From: Annona cherimola
Lineage: Eukaryota; Streptophyta; Magnoliopsida; Magnoliales; Annonaceae
Assembly: GCA_030490835.1 (NCBI GenBank)
Contig: CM059973.1
Coordinates: forward strand, 82,041,221-82,105,220
Direction of reading: 5' to 3'
DNA length: 64,000 nucleotides
Below, piece after piece: positions 47,900 to 60,645 of the stretch. Both the position numbers and the translations under genes were made by a program. Position 1 is the stretch's first letter. Each line of letters opens with the position of its first letter. The notes beneath the pieces are model-generated. The model was not told the DNA's origin, ran no database searches, and saw only the letters and a program-made list of their open reading frames with translations.

Positions 47900-50800
47900 T
47901 GGAATCGACACTGATTGCACCCCTGTTCAAATAGAGGATGTCATCGCTGGTATTTTGGGTGTCGTTCGCAGTCAGGGCAGTCATTACCACGCATCTGATT
48001 GATGACGTCTAGAAGTTCAGGTTCCCAAGTTATTCCCTTGGGAGTGAAAGAGGAAGTCTAAGGAAATTTGACAAGGATTGCAATTGTATACAAACGATTG
48101 TAATTTCTCGAAGTGGGGCAAAGCCAGAGTACAAGAAAGAGCTTCCTGAAGGAGCGGGCAACTGCGGCGTGATGCTTGGAAGGTATGGATCATCATACAT
48201 GTTCGCTTTTCCATGCGTGACAAGTCAGTTCGGTTGTTGCTGGCGTGTGAACTCGATTCACAGGCCTATGTCAACACTGTGATGATATTGATAGATGAAC
48301 ATGGCCCATCTATTACGAAGGTGTGTCATATGTATGCCTGGCTACTGCCGACCTTCAAGGAATTATTCCCATAGAAACATTTTTCTTCAATTCTGGTGAT
48401 GATTGATAGTGGCAGCCTCGGCGCTGCTGTGCAAGAGCAGATCTAAGACTTTGGTGAGGAAGATAATTTTATATGAAAGCGGTAAATTGTTATTTGATGG
48501 AGGCAATTTTGTGAAAATTATTTATAACTTTAAATTTTCAGGAGGGATGATATGATTTTTAAATTCCACGTGTTCGCAATTGCCATCTAAAATTCCACGT
48601 AATTCTTCTTAAAAAATTTCAATTTAGCCGTCGATTGTTTGCATCGAAACATCACTATCAGCAACATCTGCATTATATTATATGCAATGAACGTGTTGTT
48701 GTGCTTTCAATTATCTATATTTTTTGTCATTTTTTCCCATTTTTATACAATTATCCTACTTATTTTGTATTTGATTCTTTTTACTCATGATCGTCAATTA
48801 TCCTACTTTATATAATTTTTTTTTTTTTTTACAATTTTTTTCATGGATACCTTTTTAAATTTTTGTCGATTTTTAGGTTGCTTGCTAAATTTCTGGTTCT
48901 TTCTTGATGTACTGTAGCGTAAAACTATTCGCGAAAGATAAAAAAAAAAAAAAAAAAAAGCCTTTTAATTAAGTTCAGTTGTAAAAAGCAACATCACATC
49001 TTAATTTCGATCTGAGATCAGAAAAGTAACCCATCGTTTTGCAGTTAGCTCAATTGGAACAAAACTCAGGAGGGAAAGCAATTTGATAATCATGAAAATA
49101 AAGAAACAGCTGTAATGCTATCATTGTTTTGTTGGAATTAAATCCAGTAATCACGGCCTGAACTCAGTGATCCAATTATCTATTTGAATGTTTAACCCAA
49201 CGGGCCAACAAACCGTGACCAATTATACACGGAACCAACAAGAAGTTGAATTTCAACTTCAAGTCAGCCCGCCTGTGGTATTACAACTTCAAGGAATACT
49301 TATCCTGTTCTCTTCGGATGGAATTCGGACCAAGTCCAATCCTCCTCAGAATTAAGCGGATGAAGGATGAAAAACCAGGGGATAATCGAGCTCGCGTGTG
49401 CGCAAATAACTTCCAGCCTGCTGGGTATTCCTATACTTGCATAACAAGACAGAAACTATTAGAAAGGATTGAAGGGCACGGAAAAAATACTTCTAGATAC
49501 TGTAAAACAAGGGAAGCAGTTTTATCGCCTATCGTGCTCATAAAATAGTCCTTGAAAAAAATTCAAAATTAAGTTGCAGACATGATATATTTCGCATTTA
49601 TTATGATTTTAAAATAATTTAGCTGACGAAAAATATTTTATTTGTTCTATTCAATTCCGTCTTTGATTTATATTGCTTGTAGACTTTGTACGCAGAAACG
49701 AGCTGTGGCCTGGGCCCCATTATTTTGACATTTCTAAGTGTTTTCTTACGATCCACCGAACTCTACCAGAAACTTCCAAAACGCAATAAAAAAAAAAATG
49801 TGAAGAATATTTTTAGTGATAATGAGCTGCGTACCTGCGTCACAATCCACAAACGAAGGCTAAGGGCTACAGGCCGGTGGGGCTCGTCGAATCTGGTCCG
49901 ACCGCTGCGTATATAAAAGAAACTGGGCTGGCGAGACCACCACCGACCCCATTATCAGTTAATTGCAGTCCACTGGGAAAACGACACATGACCTATGTCA
50001 TTTTCTTTCGTCTGTAATCATGACAGTCGTATTATTGCATTGGTCGACCAATGATCAATCGTAATTGAAGTATTCATTCCATGTAATATTAGATAAGATT
50101 TACTAGCCACATCCCATAAAAGCTCAAGCAGAGGGTGGTTGGCTGTTGCCATACGGCGGGAGACTGGGCACTTTTGTGGCGGTGCCCATCGTAAAGCATT
50201 ATATTTTTCCGAAACTCCATTATGCATGGATAGCCGCAGCTACTAATTTATGCTTATTTTATAATTTTGGTGCCAACCGACAAAGATGACTTGCTAACAG
50301 CAATTTCCATATATTTATTTTTCGTGATCAATATATGCGTGTGATCAATAATCATTGGGTTTTACATTGCCATTGCAAATTAATAAGGGACGAAGAGAGT
50401 AAATCAATGATATTGCATCCCGTGCGCCACAGTTGGTGCGCAAATAAATACCAAATAAACGTAGGTGGACACATACATATGTTTTGTATTATTATATAAT
50501 ACATACATAGATTAGGGGTGCTCCCATGCATCCAGCCATGGGACCCCTTATAATTATTTTTTTATTTTTTAAAAAAACGTGCAGAGTTAAAAGCATCTAA
50601 AATGTTAAAACTTCTTTTTGAGTTAAACACGCATAACTCTATATGTTTATAAAAAATAAAAAAAATAAAAAAAATAAAAAAATTAGTCCCACAGACGGAC
50701 GCATGGGCTACATAGATAAACATGTACTTGATATAATTGCTGATAACATGGATTTGTAGAGAATAATTTGTAGTATGGTTGCTATGTTTTTGCAACCATC

Positions 50801-51028
50801 CAATAGCCATTTTAGAAGATCAAAAGTTCCTACTACGCACTTCCCATATCCAGCCGAATTTGTTACCTTTTTTGTGGTGCACGCCACGTATCCTCGCGGA
50901 TTTGCCATGGGACCCATGAACTTGATCTTCAAATTGCTCAAGTGTAGTCTTATTGCATAATAATTTGGTGCAGTTCACTGCAAATGAACCTACGTGATCA
51001 TAAAGTTAATATCGGAACATGATTCCTT
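47900..51028. other. Intergenic stretch, no supportable gene
   Basis: 47900-48460 has GC-richer, partly open text that may be a decayed gene fragment of unknown origin. A strong TATA-like TATATAAAAG lies at 49909-49918. About 50510-50715 is a remnant of the long-TIR family sharing 'AAAAGCATCTAAAATGTTAAA' wording with 13499-13914. The remainder shows nothing. Confidence 0.4.
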
Positions 51029-52370
51029 GCACCTAGGTGCACCAAAGTGCATTTAACCTTTTATTAAAGTTTTTTTATATAATTGTTAATCTAAGTATAT
51101 TTAACATGTGTATCAAGTTTTTTCATTTTTAAAAATTTTTACTTTTTTATTTTTTATTTTTTATTTTTAAAAATTAGTGTTATTTTTTGTAATTTTTGAA
51201 TTGAAGCTTTATCTAGAGGCTTTGCCCACAAGGATCAACTTAGCTAAAAAGCACATCCCAACGGAGGTTTATTGTTTGCTTTGCAAAAACGGAGAGATGG
51301 CTGAATCAAGCTACCACATATTTTAGAGTTGCAAAGAGGTAAATTGCCTGATCAAAATTCATGCTTTTGAATCTTTGTTTTCAATGGAAATTTCAGATAT
51401 GAAGACCATGTGGGAACACCTTAATAGCATGAAGGACAACTTTCCTCTCACTCTTTATATTGCCTATTGCTGGAGGATTTGGTCAATCAGGAATAAGGAG
51501 TTGATGGAGGACTATATGATTGGTTTGGAGAATGTAATGGAATGGTATAAGAACTACATTAAACTCTATCAAATGTCAAATAGGTTGCAATTAGGGAGTG
51601 TCTCGGGTTTAAATAGCTCAACCAAGTGGACAAAACCGGTGGAAGGTATGTGTAAATTGAATGTTGATGCTAAGAATAACTTCTTGTGAAAGGAGTGAGG
51701 TATGGTGTTCTCTTGAGAAACTAAAATGGGATTGTATGGGTATCCATGATCTTGTGGGGTAGGAGGCAAAAGTAGTTCTATATGGTTTGGAATGACTGGT
51801 TTAGAAGGGGATAAGAAAAGTGGTGATTGAATCTAACTCCTTGACTATCATTAACTAGCTCAAAAATAGAACTAAAATCATATCTAACTACTGGAGAGTG
51901 GTGGAAGAGATTAGAAAGTTGCAGGCTCTCTTTCAATTTTTTGTGTTCAGTCACGTCTTAAGGGAAGGGAACCAAGTGCCCACCATATGTCAAAAGGTGC
52001 GCTAGACTTGAACTATGATAGAAGAATGTGGGAAGACCAGATTCCTCTATGCGTTCAGGACTTGGTGTGTAAAGACATGTATATACATGAGTCGTTTTTT
52101 TTAGGTTTGACTCTTGATCTTTTCATCTCACGTTGAGTTTTTTTTATATGATTCTAATAATCCAACGTTTTGTAAGTTAAGTACTCAAAAAATTACTAAA
52201 ACTTCATCAATTTTTAAAAATAAAAAATATCTAAAAATCTCCAAAAATGGTAAAATTTGATGCGTATGTTAAATATACTCAGATTAACAGTTATATAAAA
52301 AAAAATTTAAAATTTTTTAAAAGTGGGTTAAAGCACTCAGGTGAACTAAGCTAAGTGCACCTAGGTGCGC
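51029..52370. mobile_element. Long-TIR element carrying a retrotransposon RNase H fragment
   Basis: Both ends hold GCACCTAGGTGC, and about 180 bp inside each end match in inverse orientation, including TGTTAATCTAAGTATATTTA and its complement. The interior carries the retrotransposon fragment described separately. No transposase and no clear target duplication were seen. Confidence 0.65.
51214..52080 (+). pseudogene. zf-RVT plus RNase H remnant of a non-LTR retrotransposon
   Basis: The zinc-binding part reads LPTRINLAKKHIPTEVYCLL-C, then a stop before the SCKE that would complete it. A frame from 51375 continues with AYCWRIWSIRNKEL and WTKPVEGMCKLNVDA, which is the start of an RNase H domain. 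After frame changes the tail reads FSHVLREGNQV and then LDLNYDRRMWEDQIPLCVQDLV in pieces. Several stops and shifts make it non-functional. The reverse transcriptase part is absent. Confidence 0.7.
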
Positions 52371-52695
52371 TGTATCAGAATATGTTAATATCTACTTCAT
52401 CCACTATATTTAGAATTATTTACTTTAATAGTATATTAATTTTCATTCAACTCAAACTTGTGTATAGATCTTATTTTAACATGTTACAAAATCAATGTAA
52501 TAAAATAATTTGATATAAATATTAATTTTAAAGTTGTATTTTTAATATTTAAATTGTAAATAATATGTTTTTATATAGATAAATGAGTGTGTAAAGTATT
52601 ATTGCATTTTAATACATGTAAAGTCTATTTTATAGCGAACTATACTGTAATTAGGTTGCAATCTTTCTGCACCTAATAGATTCTTATATATATAT

Positions 52696-53440
52696 GATCT
52701 TGTACATTTATATATACCATAAATGATAGTACATTTGGCTCAAAGCGAGCTTGTATTCACTTAAATGTATTAACACTTTATACAATCATTTATCTATATA
52801 TAAATTATATCTTAAATAGTTTACATATTGAAAAAATAATTTTATAATTATCATTCACCTCAAACTTTTTTATTATATTGATTTTGTACCATTTTCAGAT
52901 AAGATTTATACACATCCAATTCGGACGAAAATTGGTACGCTAATAAAATAAATAATTTTATATATAATTGATGGAATAAGTTATAATTTTATGATCATAT
53001 GATTCATATTTTGAGTCAAATATATTGTAAGCTATGATACATGAATGTATATATCAAAACTCATATACATATGATTCTGTACATTTATATGTACAATAAG
53101 TTATTATACATTTAGCTCAAAATGGGCCTTACAATCACTTAAATGTATTAATACTTTACATAATTATTTATCTATGTATAAATTATGTCGTAAATAGTTT
53201 ATGAAAAATAACTTTAAAATTATTGTTTATATCAATTTATTTTATTACATTGATTTTATCATTTTCAGATGAGACTTATATACATATCTAATTTAGATGA
53301 AAATTAGTATGCTAATAAAATAAATATTTCTAAAATAATCTGTAGAGGAGATTATAATTTTATGATTATATGAGCCCCATTTTGAGCCAAATATGTTACA
53401 ACTTACAATACATATAAATGTATATGATCAAAACTTATAT
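52696..53440 (+). repeat. Tandem duplication of a ~385-bp AT-rich unit
   Basis: 'TGTACATTTATATATACC', 'CACTTAAATGTATTAA', 'AATTATTTATCTAT.TATAAA', 'CATTTTCAGAT.AGA.TTATA' and 'GAAAATTGGTA.GCTAATAAAATAAAT' occur in the same order starting at about 52696 and 53081. Confidence 0.85.
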
Positions 53441-53529
53441 ATATGTTGAGAATCCGAGCCCACTAGGTAGTCATATTTGATCTTGATCGGCCGACCTTTC
53501 TGATCCCGAACTTCTACGTAACCTCTTTC

Positions 53530-54030
53530 ATTTTTAATATCTTGATACTTGATAGAAAATTCACTCAATTGATCGTATTTGACATCATTTATAGTATCTT
53601 GAAATTTTTTTCATTTGTTTAGTATCACTGTACGTAGATTACATCTACAAATGTATAAAATCAATCTAATAAAAAATTTTAATATTAAATATCAATTTAA
53701 AATTTGTATTTTCAATATTTAAACCATTGAAAATATCATTTCTATGAGGATAGATGATTTTATAAAAGATTTTTATATTCTAATATATACGTAAATAGAT
53801 TTAAACATTTTTCATAACTTATACATGAATGTATATATTTTAAAATAATTGTGGCCTCTTCATAAAAAAAATTATAGCCTACAAGCACATTTGATTTGGA
53901 TAAACCTAACTAAATAAATGATGTTAAATACAATGAATGAATTGAATTTTTTTTTATCAAACATTAAAATTTTGAAATTTAAAAGTGTTACATGAAACTG
54001 CTTTTATATAACTCGGTCTTATTGAAGTGA
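53530..54030. repeat. AT-rich dispersed repeat copy
   Basis: Matches 45390-45780 through most of its length, and its last ~120 bp match bases 1-130 of the window. It is the most complete copy here and may be the reference for the family. Confidence 0.6.
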
Positions 54031-57000
54031 ACTTGTATATATCTAATGATGTTGTATTTTATAGTTGTTATACATCAAGTGATAACTTATAGACGTTCGA
54101 ACATTTAAAGTAACATTAAAATAATATATATATATATACTCCAATATATTTTTCTGATGTAAGCATATTTTATAATCATCATAATTTGTATTACATTTAA
54201 GTACAAGACACTCTTACAATATGTTTTAAAAAAAACATTCTTATAATTTTCTAAGGGAAACAACAAGGTCTCATCAATTAAACTTCCACCAAACAAAGAA
54301 AAAGTAAAACTCTTACAAAACAGGCAAAAAAAAAAAAAAAGTATTCATACATTTAGCCACTCAAATACTCAATTTCCCCGTATTCAAGTAGCTAGCCAGT
54401 TTGCCGTATGGCTTTTTAGTGGAAAGGATTATATCGCCCACGTTGTGGGAGCTTAGGATTGCCCTAAATTAACGAGACGAGTATTATAAATAGAGAATTG
54501 CAAAGGATAATTTCAATAGATGAATGTACGTGTTTATGTAATTCACTTGCTAAAAATCGTATGAGAAGCGAGATTCCCTGTCGCGTTTAATTTTCTTCCC
54601 TTGTTTTGGTCCTCTTTTAGCTTTTCTTTTCCTTCCTTCTCATGGTTGGACATATTCATGAGAAGTAATATTAACTCCTAAGATAGCTAAAGCTAAAGGT
54701 CCTAGCTGTCCTTGCCCTCTATACAAGTATTACGAAATTAATTTTGGTAACAATTTTAACAACTCTTTTTTAACTATTCTTCTAGATGCAATTAGGATAT
54801 ATTAGTGAGCAAAGGCAACCAAACATTTGTTTCCAAGAATAAATTTTGTTTAGTGACCAGCGCAGTTGGATTTCTACGCTTCAAGCAATTTATCAAATGC
54901 ATCATTGCATTGCACTCAAGTAATTCGGATGGTGGAAATAACAAAAAAGGTAATTCGGGTAGTCACCTTTACCTACTACCCTTATCATATAATGAGGTAG
55001 TCGAAAAGCTAATCGAACGAGGTAGAAAATGTGGAGCCTATATTGTCCATAAGTTGATGGGTCCAGTGCACTGCGAGAAATTATTTTTTTAATTCCACAG
55101 AAATGTGATATTTTTTGCACCGAATTTGTTGTTGCAGCAAGTTAGAGTTTGTTGCTATAAATATTATTATATTACAAATACTTCAAGCATATGTTCACTT
55201 ACCAAGAATTATTTAACTAATTGCAAATGCTATGTGACTAATATGCTTTAGCAATAAAAATTAACTTACAAATGACTATTTGACGTAAGTAATGAATTTT
55301 GTTGCTTATTATTATTATTATTATTATTATTATGTGGGTGATTTGCAAATACACCCACTTAGTTTGACCATAATTGCAAATATACCTTCATAGTTTTAGA
55401 AATTACAAATTACCTCAATATAATTTGACTCCAAATATATCTACGTTGTTATGACACTGTTACTACGTAAGAATATTTGCAAAAATATGCAAACTATATG
55501 GATATATTTGTAATTTTAAAAATTAAGTGTATATATTTAGTTTTTATAAGTATATGCATGTAGTTTTTAAAATTTTGCAAATATACCCACACGTGGCAAT
55601 GTAGTAATGACATCATAATAACGTTAATATATTTATAATTATGATTATGTGAACTCGTAAAGCCACAATTGCATTTGCTAGAGAACAACTTTCTAAATTT
55701 ATATGACTATATTTACAATTATGTTCAAATTATGCAGGTATATTTATAAATTATCCCTATTATATGAATATGTTCATTACATATAATGAAGATGCATTTT
55801 TGTTACTAAAATTTGTCATTAGTTGCTACCAATTGATGGTTGAAGTTGATTTTTTTTCATGGCTTAGTTGTAGCAATATTTAACTTTATGTTGAAATAGA
55901 TTACAATGAACGACATTAGTAATTGGAGCCACGATAACTTGGGTCAACCTCAAATGAAGCCATTTTCAACTAGGCAAAGACATGAATTATTTTTATTTTT
56001 TGTATAAAATTTTTATTTATGTATATTTAATTTATGAATTAAGTTTTACTATTTTAAAAATATTTATATTTTTTTAAAATTTCTAAATATGGGTATCTCA
56101 GTCATTTTTAATAAGTAAATATACAAAAATATCGATATAAATAATTTTAAAAAAATATACAAATGTCTCCAAAAATGGTTAAGATTTTCATAGATAACGA
56201 TGCCTTGCTTAGAAACCATTTCTCCCATACGAATATGTATCTAAGAAATTGAAAAATGTACACTGAAAAATGTACACCTTGATTTATTCATTAACATATA
56301 AAATCTTTACATAAAAATTTTGGCAAACTTAGTTTATAAATTAACAATTTTTAAAAATAATAGACGATTTGTTGATATACCTGCTTAGTTTAACGTTAAT
56401 TATTGATATATTTATATTATTTTACAAATTGCATATTACCCTTACGAAATTTCATGAAAATTGCTTACATACCCATGTTAAAGGGTGATGTCTAAAGGAA
56501 GTGCATGAGCTGCTAAATAAAAGGATAATTTATAGATATATCTACTTAGGATGTGTTTGGTTAGAGGTAAAAATTTTGATGAAAATTTTTTGGAGTAGAA
56601 GTTGTCAAATCAATAGAAAGTGATGTGATATAATAGGAGTAATGATGAGGAATAAAGAGAATAAAGTTAAAATAGATAGGTTAGTTGTATGGGTAGTTGT
56701 GTAGAAATGATTGAAAAGTAGGGTAGTTTGTATAGAAAAATGTGAAAAAATAATTAAAAATAGAGTAATTATGGAGAGTGAAAAGTTTTAGATTGAAAAG
56801 TTTTAGTTGACACTTTTTTGCCCTAAACAAACACACCCTTAGTTTAATGTTAATTTCTGATATACTTATATTATTTCATAAATCGTACAATATCTTTATA
56901 AAATTTTACAAAAATTGCTTGTGCAGCCATGACACCTCTTTGTCATTAGAAACTATTAATAAGTGCATTAAAATTTTAAATAATAATAAAAATGACCCTA

Positions 57001-58050
57001 TTTAAAGTTATATTAGAATCACACGGCTTATAAAACACTCAGAGCAGGTGGAAGGGGTTTACTAGAGGTAATATGTTAGCAGCTAACATGGGTATAGGAG
57101 CAATTTTGGTAAAACCTTGTGGACGTAATGTAGTTCGTGAAATAATGTTGATATATCAGAATTAATGTAAAATAAAGTTGGTATGTTAGTAAATTATACT
57201 TTTTCTATTTAATAATAGTTAAATATTATACGTTAACATGGATACGTAAGAAATTTTGGCGAAACATTATAAGTAATATGTAATTCATAAAACAATGTAG
57301 GTATATCAATAATAACCATTGAAATAAATGAGTATGTCAGCAAGTTACCCAAAAATAATAAAAGGTTCACAAATGTTCTTGTGTGCCACTAGGCAAATGG
57401 TCACGGGCTGCTTAGTGTTGTCATGAAAAGCCAATTGTTGCTAAGGGCGGCCACTTTGACTGATAATATAAGAAAATTTTGTTGCTGTAACCTTCTGCAA
57501 CGGATATACAGGGACGAGCTCTTGCATTTTTTGGCCCCAACAGGCAAAAATGTTGCAGGCATTGATATTATTATGTGCCGTTGATGTTTTTCTCGGAAGT
57601 CGTAAATTTGTGGATTCCCTCTTCAAGTTTGCCCTCTCGCCTTCCAAACCCATTTGTATTTGAACGAAGAGTACATTTTTAATCAAAGCAAGACAAGCAT
57701 TACATCAATGTTTTATCCATAATTAAAAAATATTATTTTCATTTTTTATTTTCAAAAATATTTCATACTTATTATTTACTATAACCATTTTTTACAAACA
57801 TCGAATGTTTTATTTCTGTGTTAAATTATTTTTAAATTCTACATATATTTACATTTAATAGATGCTGATGTTTGCAAATCAGAGTTGTAGTCGCGCTGAT
57901 TTTGCCGTTGCGAGTAAATGGGAAACTAATTCGGGTGAATTTTTAAGCGACCGATATGGTAATTTGAGACTGTGTAGTCTCCCTTACGGTGATTAATAGC
58001 GTATGATCTTTCTCTGTATAATTGTAGAAATCCTTTAATTTTGATTATAA
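54030..58050. other. Intergenic, no gene seen
   Basis: AT-rich with repeated phrases about 'gcaaatatacccac' and 'ctcataaaatttcacaaaaattgcttac', an ATT microsatellite (about 55307-55333), and one clean Tourist-like MITE at 56549-56838. An open frame at 54805-55092 begins with GTG and has no family match. Confidence 0.5.
56549..56838. mobile_element. Tourist-like MITE with TTA duplication
   Basis: Left end GGATGTGTTTGG and right end CAAACACACCC, flanked by TTA at 56546-56548 and 56839-56841. Inner text matches 20671-20950 closely. Confidence 0.8.
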
Positions 58051-58282
58051 GGGCGTGTTTGGCAATTGATAAAAAATGTCAAGTTAAAACTTTTCAATAT
58101 AAAACTTTTCACTCTCTATAACTATCATATTTTTAATTATTTTTTAATATTTTCCTATACAATTATCATACTTTTCAATCATTTTTACACAACTATCCAC
58201 ACAACTAACCTATCTATTTTAACTTTATCTTCCTTACTATTCATCATTACCTCTATTATATGACATCATTTGACAACTTTTA

Positions 58283-58555
58283 GGGGACGTTTGGATAGGT
58301 GTATCCATGGGAACCATGGTTTTTCCATGGTATTTCGTTTCCCAATGCTAATTATTATTCTATCAATCATATTGTTTTTTCCACTTTTACCCCTACATTC
58401 CAATCATTTTTCCTACCAACTACATACAACAACCCTATTTATTTCAACTATACATCTATCATTTCCTATAAATCATACATTTTTCAAAAAATTCTCTTTT
58501 TCATTTCCCACTATTTCCCACAATCCCATCATTTTACACCTATCCAAACATCCCC
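58283..58555. mobile_element. Inner MITE A
   Basis: The 21-bp ends match in inverse with one difference (GGGGACGTTTGGATAGGTG at left, GGGGATGTTTGGATAGGTG from the right). TTA flanks both sides (58280-58282 and 58556-58558). It interrupts the outer MITE. Confidence 0.85.
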
Positions 58556-58574
58556 TTACTCTCTACAACTTTTT

Positions 58575-59059
58575 GGGTCTGTTTGGCATCGCTTAAAACT
58601 CCCATCTCTTTATAAAAGTTTTCACGTGAGGGACGTAAATGTAAAAACCCATCAATTCAAGCTTTCACTTCCGGGTCAGTTACTGACTGCCGTATGGTTC
58701 AGAGAGGCCGGACGTGCGTTGATTTTCGATGAGTTCATTTTTGACACGGTAAATATGTGCATTTCTCTTGGCATGTGTAGAAAACAAGCAGTTAGGTAAT
58801 GCAAGGATGCGGCGACTTTTCATAAAGTGTCAGATGTAGTCTGCCCGTACTTTGTAAAAATTAGGTAATGCACAGCTAAGATTGACGGATGACGTGTTTT
58901 TTTTTTTGATTGATACAAGTACATATCTCAACACATATCATACTTGAAGATCTGAGACATTCTTACAAATATAAGGGATACATCTTTCCCAAACACGGAT
59001 GACGTGTTTTTAAAATGCAAAACATGTCAAAAAAGTTTTAACCAATGCCAAACAGACCC
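58575..59059. mobile_element. Inner MITE B
   Basis: Left end GGGTCTGTTTGGCATCGCTT and right end in inverse GGGTCTGTTTGGCATTGGTT. TTT flanks both sides. It belongs to a different family from the outer element and carries a SINE fragment. Confidence 0.8.
58902..58994 (-). mobile_element. 5'-truncated SINE inside MITE B
   Basis: Reverse complement reads TTTGTAAGAATGTCTCAGAT then ATATGTGTTGAGATAT, the 3' end of the SINE at 29587-29869. The 17-bp duplication ACGGATGACGTGTTTTT is perfect at 58885-58901 and 58995-59011. Confidence 0.9.
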
Positions 59060-59409
59060 TTTATCAAAAATTTTATTTATTATCAAACGAAACCTAACAC
59101 TAAAAAAAAAAGACAATGATGATGAGTTATAAGTACATCATTAAAAAACACATGCCTCGGCATTCTCGCTGACAGCCAGGGAACAAAAACGAATGCCTCC
59201 TACTGTATTAAAAATGACAAATAACAATTTTTTTGAAAAGAAATGCCTATTTTCAAAGGAAAAAAAAAGACAAATAATAATAAACTTTTAAATAAGTTTT
59301 TAAAAATTTGGATGTCTGACGGGCTCACGATAGCTAATTTTTTGGTCAGTGGATATTAATAGATACCGAACGGGTACTTGTCAGTTGTCACTTGAGATGA
59401 GATGACCAA

Positions 59410-59640
59410 CGCGCCAAAAGCCGTCGTCTGAACTTGTTAAATCTGTTGTCTTCTGGGCATGTCCTATCCTAATGGCCCCGCTATTGGGACGGTTTGGATC
59501 TAATAAGTACCGTCTCTGTTCCGTCGCCACAAAATGGAAAAGGATGGTAAGTCGCACGGCCCTCGTGAGATATGACGAATAAGCATGTATCCCAACCGTC
59601 TCTATTCGCCACAAATGGGAAAGGACTCGCGAGATCTGAC
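59410..59640. repeat. Partial duplication of a ~60-bp unit
   Basis: CCGTCTCT-TTC-GTCGCCACAAA-TGG-AAAGGA and CTCG-GAGAT-TGAC occur at about 59511-59575 and 59598-59640. Confidence 0.5.
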
Positions 59641-59691
59641 CCAGACGACTGTGTAATTAGTTAAATCCTCAATACTATATCATTTCTCCTT

Positions 59692-60645
59692 GCACGTGGA
59701 AATGAGTCAGACGTGTGTAAGATCCGACATGCGCATTCTAATCATACAATCCCCACGTGGATCGAGTGTTTTAGATTCATCACATGCGTGCCTTATTCCT
59801 GTGCACACTTGCCGAGCACACTCAACAATGAGCAGCAGAGGACCATACCTTCGCTGGCGTCATATCCGTTTCTGCCACGTGTCGTGAAGGAAGTGGTTAG
59901 CTGATTGGGTGGGCCTCGGATTGCCCCACAGCCGTTTCTTTTCAGGACGCTAACGAGAGTTCATGATAAGCACACTCACAGAGGTGAGTCTCCGCACCAC
60001 GCCACACCAAAACATTCACGTGCTGACTCAACGACCCAATCCTAGGAAAAAGGCCAAAAGGTTTAGGCGGTCTGTTCTGACGTGGCGCCACCTCTTTTCG
60101 GTTCAGGGCTTTTTTCTTTTTTTTGATGAGCGGTTCAGGTTTGTTTTCATGCGATTTGCATAGAGTTAATTTAATTAAAATTTTTTTTTTTAAAACAAGC
60201 GTATAATTACTTAAGTTTGTTAAAGTTGCTAAATTTGTGTTTTCAACTCATTTATAAATTTTGGCTTGCCTAAGAAGTAGCTAATTAAGTAGGCGTAGAG
60301 GCCCTTTAAGGTGCTATAAGGTTAAAAAACTATATATTTATGAAATTTAAAGCATCTACTGTAATTATGAAAATTAAGGACAAAAAAATTATAAATTTCA
60401 TAAATTTGAAGAACTTATGTGCAAATCTCCTTCAATTTTTTGTCAGATTAAACCGTTGAGAATCCAAACAGATTACGCCACGTCGTCAATTGTGCTTCTG
60501 ATCCATATTCCCATGTGGATAACGGCGGCCAGTGGTGGACTGTTACATCAAAACCATCCAGTCGATTCAACATCGCTGCCTTATCAAAACCGCGGGAGAC
60601 AATCCCAGCCATCCGTTGTCCTAGGCCAGCCGAATAATACACGTG
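59692..60645 (+). promoter_or_regulatory. Cluster of ACGT-core motifs upstream of the membrane-protein gene
   Basis: ACGT cores in G-box or ABRE-like context occur near 59694, 59711, 59756, 59878, 60019, 60080, 60479 and 60641, including CACGTGG and GACGTGGC forms. A TGACTCA site lies at about 60024. Such clusters suit bZIP factors of abscisic-acid or light response. Role is inferred. Confidence 0.45.

Larger units (their letters stand above)
58051..59094. mobile_element. Outer Tourist-like MITE split by two later MITEs
   Basis: Starts GGGCGTGTTTGGCAATTGAT and ends ATCAAACGAAACC; TAA flanks both ends (58048-58050 and 59095-59097). Its own text runs 58051-58282, 58556-58574 and 59060-59094. 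The pieces in between are two inserted MITEs. Confidence 0.8.

Noticed and set aside
54805..55092. 95-codon open frame
   Set aside because: It starts with GTG, has no family motif and sits in AT-rich intergenic DNA without promoter or splice support.
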